This document shows positions 58,884 through 64,000 of a stretch of 64,000 nucleotides of DNA, piece by piece (within the stretch, counting starts at the first letter, position 1; each line of letters begins with the position of its first letter). The notes under the pieces were generated by a model. It was not told the origin of the DNA. It searched no databases and was given only the letters and a program-made list of their open reading frames with translations. Origin of the DNA: Owenia fusiformis (lineage: Eukaryota; Annelida; Polychaeta; Sabellida; Oweniidae); assembly GCA_903813345.2 (NCBI GenBank), contig CAIIXF020000005.1, positions 17,115,375 to 17,179,374 of the forward strand. Reading direction: 5' to 3'. The position numbers and the translations under genes were made by a program.

Positions 58884-59166
58884 TCCACCCGCTATGGCTC
58901 AGTGGCAGAGTCAAGGTTACCAATTTCGCTTGGCCCCGGGTTCGATTGCCGGTTCAGACAAGTTTGTTTGTGCGTCATGTAATTCTGGGTGTTTGACTGA
59001 GTGGTTCACGACTTGTATAAAAGGCTGTGGTGTGTACCTGTATGTCTGTGTACCTGTGCACACAAAAGAACACAGGGCTCCTCCAAGGAGGGGTTTCTGG
59101 CTCTGTCTTCGAGTGTAAAATATTAGTCGCCAAATATGGCGGTAACCAAGATATAATAATAATAAT
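58884..59166 (+). mobile_element. tRNA-derived SINE
   Basis: A Pol III A-box TGGCTCAGTGG (58895-58905) and B-box GGTTCGATTGC (58939-58949) sit in a tRNA-like head. A ~200-bp body follows (tgggtgtttgactgagtggt, gggctcctccaaggagggg) and a simple tail ataataataa. Comparison with the uninterrupted left arm (cttgccatggctgcagcatt, then aagggcgcaataagtg) gives the exact insertion point, with TTA-type duplication. Confidence 0.8.
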
Positions 59167-61016
59167 TAGGGCCCAATAAGTGTCAATCTGGATTGCCTTT
59201 GAACCTCTCAAAAATTACAGATATTAAATTATATTAACTGCATCATTCTTTGGCCATAGCAAAGGATCTGCCTTCAAGCTATGAAATGTGTTCAAGGAAG
59301 TTACTCCAGCTTTTCTACAAAAGAGTGGCACAAATGCTTACAACAAACCTGGTTTTGTAAATTCAGACCATTCAGTCCCTAGACTGTTTTACTATTCTAT
59401 TTTACGATCGAACCAGCAACCAGATAGATATCAATGCAGCACGAAGGCTAATGTTCTGTGACGGCCATACAGTCATTGACAGAATACCACCAACAAAAGG
59501 AAGCCTTGCTCAGAAAATCTTAAGAACTTGCTAACCAAGGTGGTATTGTTTGAGGGCAACTGTACAATCTCCATCTAAAATTGGTATAGGAGTTCACAAC
59601 ATGGGGCTGGAAGTATGACATGTCTCTACTGGTGCCACTATTGACATCCCTTCTTCAAGCAGCCAAGGCATGCCAATCATTGGTCAAGTATGGTTGCAAG
59701 GTGAAATGTTGTCCTGGGTGCTTACATTTCAAAAATGGATAAGTATCCACTGCTATGTACAAATGCCATGGTCAATGCAAGTCATTAGACAAAAAAAGTA
59801 GCGGACATAAAATTGAGCCTTGTGGGACTCCAGTTTTCATACAAAAATGATCCAGTGACTTTAACTGCATATGAACATCTAATAGGTACTAGTATTAGTC
59901 ATGTTTGATCAGTATACAACTATTTTGACTTATTAAATTACAACTTTAGTCAATTTTTATAATTTTTCGATACATCATGGCGGCCATCTTGGATTTTTGG
60001 TGAAAAAGTCAATGGATTGCTTGGTGCCACTTCAGGTTTTCAAAAGAATGGTATAAAGTTTTGAAATCCACCTTAAAATTGCTTCTATATAATTTTGAAA
60101 TATTTTCACCTAAATATTCCTGACTACAATAGATTAGTGAATTTTACAATAGATTAGTGAATTTTAAATGTTACTGATTTTCAAAACCTGAAAAATTGGG
60201 TCCAATGAAATATATGTATACCTGTAATAGTGCAATGAACTCTGCATATTTATAAGAAGTGTTAACATATTACATTAACACCAAATATTGAGGTAATTTG
60301 GTTTGTGTACAAGAAGAATGCCAGCTCTAATGTTAATCATTTACATTATATCTTATAAAAATCATGTTGTCATTTTACTGCTCTGCAACAAGCTGTTGTA
60401 ATAACAGTGTACATTGTAATATCTTATTAGTTGTTATATTCCATGGCTTTAACACCTTTGTACAAAACAAATGAGTTTCAATTTCATTTTTAATGCATCT
60501 CACATTTACTTAATTAAATGTGGTATCTGAGAATCACCTGACACCTAATTCAGTGTTCAGAATTTCTTTAACCTTTTCAGAATATAATTTTCTGATATTT
60601 CCAGGTATAAGATACTTTTTCTGTATATCAGTCTCCATATAGTCGTGTATAGTCATAACTTTATAAGCAGGTTATTTTTATTGGCTCACATGAGCCTTAA
60701 GAGTCACAAACTAAATGTCTATCCGTCCATTTGTATTCCTTCCATCAAGATTTTTAAGACATAGTTATATTCAATATCATCCTGCAAAAAATCTGTGATA
60801 TCTTCTCAAATGGTGATATCTGTGATATCTTCTCAAATGGTGATATCTGTGATAGATTTAAGATTCAGTGCAGATTAGAAAGTATTTATTACAGGGGATG
60901 ATATTTATAGAAAATGTTGATGACTGTTACTGTCTGCCTTTAATATATCAAAGTTGTATATTTAATGAATCAACATTGTATAACTAAAAGTAGTTGTTAT
61001 TATGTTAAAATAACTA

Positions 61017-61170
61017 ATTGATTTTGTTTTGCAATATTTCGATTTATTCTTCAAATCTTTTTCAAGCAACTGAAAATAGTTGCTATAATTATAGTTGTCA
61101 TATAGCAACTATTTCAGTTGCTTGAAAAAGATTTAAAGAATAAATAGAAATATTGCAAAACAAAATCAAT
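61017..61170. mobile_element. Hairpin MITE with about 69-bp arms
   Basis: Left arm 61017-61086 (attgattttgttttgcaata ... agttgctat) and right arm 61102-61170 are near-perfect reverse complements with a 15-nt loop. A/T-rich flanks; no coding content. 60200-61016 has no gene. Confidence 0.8.
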
Positions 61171-61270
61171 TTGTTATTGTATAACTAGGTAGGTGGGGAG
61201 GGTGTGATATGAGAGGTGATTTTTTACATTCCATATATTTTGGCCTTTATATTCCAAATTCCTCAATTTT

Positions 61271-61416
61271 TTGTCACAAGTGGTGGTGACATATTGTTAT
61301 AATCTCCAACTTTTTGGGGATGGTGTTTGGCGTCAGGTGTTCAGCAGGTGACATTTGGCATTCATTGGTCAGTGTCTGTAACAAATGGCAGGTGTATTTG
61401 CATGTTAATGCCTTAT
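61271..61416 (+). repeat. GTCACCAC-family repeat, short form
   Basis: ttgtcacaagtggtggtgac, attgttataatctccaact, gtctgtaacaaatggcaggt, gttaatgcctt: the best preserved palindromic 5' end (GTCACaag..GTGGTGAC). 61420-62236 has no supported gene. Confidence 0.8.
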
Positions 61417-62236
61417 TTTCTGTGGCCTTTCTATATTTTATTATTCATTATATTCCATATTTCCCTTCATATTCAATATTCCATACTTCTAGATCACACT
61501 CTCCTTTTTGTGTAACATTCCATTCTATATGTAATAATAAATGCAATGCAATGAAGTATTTGTTTTATTAATTTCCGTCCATTTTCATAAAGCTGTATTG
61601 AACCCGGTGTACATGTTTGTGAAATATTTGTGTGTATTGCATTTATGATATATTTGGGTTTATCGATCTTGGATAATTTATCACTGATTATGTAATAATC
61701 ACTGTATAAAACTTTTTGAAATATATTCATTCTATCATATAAATTTTTATGAAATTGAACTATACATTCCATTGAATGTAGTTTAAAGATATATTTTATT
61801 TTATTTCTATATGTACATGTACCACATTTATGTATGAAAATAAATAATTGTTTACGTTCCATGAATATTGTATTGGGTTGCTGTAGTTAGATTTCTTAAC
61901 TTGGGGAATAAGATTTCTCCAGAATTAATATTTATCCTAGGTGGAGTAAAAATAAGTGGTTGGAAAAATTGCTATAATGATAAAGGTTGTGCCATTCTAT
62001 TCAAAACATGGAGTGAAGTTCTAAATATTTTCAACATGATTTAATGGTATACTAGTCTATACTGTAATCAAAGCAAAGTAATACCCTTTAATTATACCCT
62101 TTTACAGCAGAGTGAATACATTTCAAGTGGATTGAATCAAAATGTGGGCCAGAATTTGAACTTTACTACAATAGCACCACCTATAACCACACTATAAAGA
62201 CACAATAACCGCTATAGCTTCATTGAGAGTCATATT

Positions 62237-62242
62237 TTTATT
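62237..62242 (-). terminator. Poly(A) signal candidate for TPRKB
   Basis: AATAAA on the minus strand, 200 nt beyond the TPRKB stop codon. Confidence 0.5.
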
Positions 62243-62441
62243 ATTTTTTACTGAATACGAATATTATAGGAAGAGGCAGATAGACTCAAATGCATGGAAA
62301 AGGAGAAGAAAATTAAAAATACTTATACAGTATGAACGCAGTATCCAGTCCCATAAATAGTCATAAATGTCTAAGTCTATGATCCGTTGAACCTGCATCA
62401 AATTACTACTTAATAGTAGTTTAATTGTGTGGAATGTGATG

Positions 62442-63642
62442 CTAGGATTTCTTATCAAATGAAATAATGTTTTTAGTTGCCATTCTTGTAAGAACAGCAT
62501 CTAGCAGTGTCCCTATATGAAGCTCTGGCTCTGTAACTTTGTATGTCTGAAAACAGAATGAAAGATTGAATGTTAAAAATGTTAGTAAATTATGAGAAGC
62601 AAGTATCCTTTGCAAAGTGATGATAAAAAGAATGAAAGAATGAAATATGTTCATAATTCACAATACCATGATAGATTCATAGAATATTGTTCATTTTATG
62701 AGAAGCAATAGTATCCTATGCAAAGAGATGATAAACAGAGGAAAATCTAGGTAAACATCTCTTGAATTTGAGGGTAACACATAAATATGTATTAACTTTG
62801 TTGTTTTTACGAGATTGAATGTGATTTTAACCCTAAAGGAATTAATAATTATGATACCTCGTCTTGAAAAGGAATATTCAATAAGCCATTCAAGGTTACC
62901 TTTTTAATTGAAGTTTCATTAGTATAATTTGATATTTCATCGATGTCTATTCTGGTGCCATCTATTGGAGCCAATATGCCATCTATATCTACATCTCTTT
63001 CATGTATCACCACAGCAACTAATTCAGAATCGTTGTCTTGAATACCAAATGTTTTGAAACTGTTAGTAATCTGAAATGGCAACATCATTGTTTCTAGTTA
63101 TCTAATATCATAGTGACTTTTTACAGAAAATGATGGAGTTCCTGCACCCCCAATCCATACCCTGAAATCATTGTGCACTTTGGTACTGTACGAGGGTTGA
63201 TCCAAAAGTTCCGAACCATATAACATGAAGCAACTGTGTACTGTAAATAAAATAGGGATATGATGTGATAAAAAGTAGTACACCTTTGGCCATTATGTTA
63301 GATTTTGAAATGAGGCAAGTTTTTGAGACACCATTCAGGGACAAATCTATGAAATTTCATGTACAAAGAGACATTAAACTGTATTATGTGCAAAAATACC
63401 GTTTAATGAACTCAACAAGATAACAGACAAAGAGCATAAATGATTCTAGGATGTGAGGACTAACATTTTTGAGGCATTGGAACTTTTTTATTGTTGAAAT
63501 TTTTGCGGCTTACAAGTACCTGTTTGGTAGGTGAAAGGCTGTACAGGACTTCAGAGTGGACATTCCTAGTGATCTTTTTATTACAAGAATGGAGATGCAC
63601 TGCTATATTGGCTGCAGATAACAGCTGAGTCTTGTCAATAAT
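62442..63642 (-). CDS. TPRKB: TPRKB/Cgi121, KEOPS complex subunit, 3' part
   Basis: PRPK-binding protein, the Cgi121 subunit of the KEOPS/EKC complex needed for tRNA t6A37 modification; it binds the kinase Bud32/PRPK. Coding exons on the minus strand: 63642-63520, 63070-62900, 62546-62442, with GT-AG introns, phase 0, 132 residues plus TAG. Family landmarks: LLSAANIAVHLHS (the human-type 'ILVAANKAVHL'), NVHSEVLYSLSPTKQ ('STEIIFNLSPNNN'), FKTFGIQDNDSELVAVVI ('LKKFGISANDTSILIVYI') and the C-terminal HIGTLLDAVLTRMATKNI ('SIGTLLDAICCRMSTKDV'). About 45-50 N-terminal residues are missing and must lie beyond 64000; I found no matching exon in 63645-64000. No internal breaks are seen. Confidence 0.9.
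63185..63230. mobile_element. Solo mariner-type terminus in TPRKB intron
   Basis: TACGAGGGTTGATCCAAAAG resembles the CGAGGGGTGATCAGGAA terminus at 56345 and other IS630/mariner ends. No matching opposite end was found nearby, so this may be a truncated insertion. Confidence 0.4.
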
Positions 63643-64000
63643 CTACAAACAAAAAATAGTTCAATTTGAGAAACTGTTCAGATATTGACATTCTGTGATC
63701 TGGCTTTTTTAAACCAAATGGATATTTGAATTACCAAATTTTAACAAAAAATGTCAGAACTATAGGATATAGTCTACAATACAGTCAGTGTTAATTCCTT
63801 TGATAATTTTGACCCTGGAAAATAAGAAATTGATATAATATTCACAACATGTCTATTTACTAGTGATGTGATTGGTCCTTTCACACCCTAGGTTGCACAG
63901 TGAAAATGTTGTTCTCAGGAAAGAAGGAAAAAAACCTTTCTTTGTCAATTTTAAGATCTTTAAATTTTAGTTTGTAGTTTTTCAACACTATTTGTTTACC

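Larger units (their letters stand above)
55650..60195. mobile_element. 4.5-kb imperfect palindrome of two transposon-like copies
   Basis: The sequence from about 55740 (attccatac... catccttttgagaacctgaa, aagatggccgccacaatgta) rightward is mirrored as reverse complement from about 60060 leftward, with the centre near 58180-58280. Both arms carry the same degraded protein-coding unit reading outward. The left arm is interrupted by a mariner foldback (56345-57398) and the right arm by a SINE (58884-59166). Outer limits are fuzzy. No terminal target duplication was identified. Confidence 0.75.

Noticed and set aside
58888-58960. Functional tRNA gene
   Set aside because: A- and B-boxes are present, but the cloverleaf stems do not close and a SINE body and tail follow; it is a tRNA-derived SINE.
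61494-61862. 122-codon minus-strand ORF downstream of the palindrome
   Set aside because: AT-rich, no recognisable motif, and part overlaps unremarkable intergenic sequence; cannot be supported as a gene.

Overview
This is a window of AT-rich, intron-rich animal nuclear DNA. It carries spliced genes with GT-AG introns of 0.1-9 kb, poly(A) signals, TIR transposons, a tRNA-derived SINE and non-LTR retrotransposon debris. The gene set (MEST-like hydrolase, KIF28/KLP-6 kinesin, TPRKB/Cgi121, a single-exon rhodopsin-class GPCR) and the dense short repeats fit a marine invertebrate bilaterian such as a hemichordate, lancelet or mollusc/brachiopod. I cannot fix the species from sequence alone. Exons below were assembled by hand from splice sites, reading phase and homology, because almost no exon is visible as a long ORF.

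Layout. (1) 1-2126: repeats only, including a piggyBac-type MITE inside another inverted-repeat element. (2) 2127-6027 (+): last five coding exons of a MEST homologue; the 5' part lies off the left edge. (3) 6028-12062: no gene; a 1055-bp tandem duplication, a 426-bp tandem duplication and other repeats. (4) 12100-25272 (-): an 11-exon gene for a predicted 1247-residue protein. It starts MGNSCCCC (dual-acylation type), has two kinds of N-terminal repeat, then five ~47-residue charged helical modules; every coding intron is phase 0. I recognise no family. (5) 27.6-28.0 kb: a probable shared divergent promoter (NRF1 palindrome plus ETS site) between that gene and (6) 30521-55150 (+): a complete 23-coding-exon, 930-aa KIF28/KLP-6-type kinesin-3 with motor, FHA and C-terminal domains. 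Its first coding intron is a U12-type AT-AC intron. Its 9.35-kb intron 11 holds a complete single-exon GPCR gene on the same strand. (7) 55.65-60.2 kb: a 4.5-kb imperfect palindrome made of two head-to-head copies of a transposon-like unit. One arm has been hit by a mariner foldback, the other by a SINE. (8) 62442-63642 (-): the last three coding exons of TPRKB (KEOPS complex); its 5' end lies off the right edge.

The most interesting points are the unrecognised MGNSCCCC modular protein paired head-to-head with a kinesin of a cilia-associated subfamily, the AT-AC intron, the nested GPCR, and a repeated theme of foldback transposons built from two element halves joined head to head. A family with 9 copies in the window carries nuclear-receptor-like half-sites, expanded to nine tandem units at 39.1-40.3 kb.
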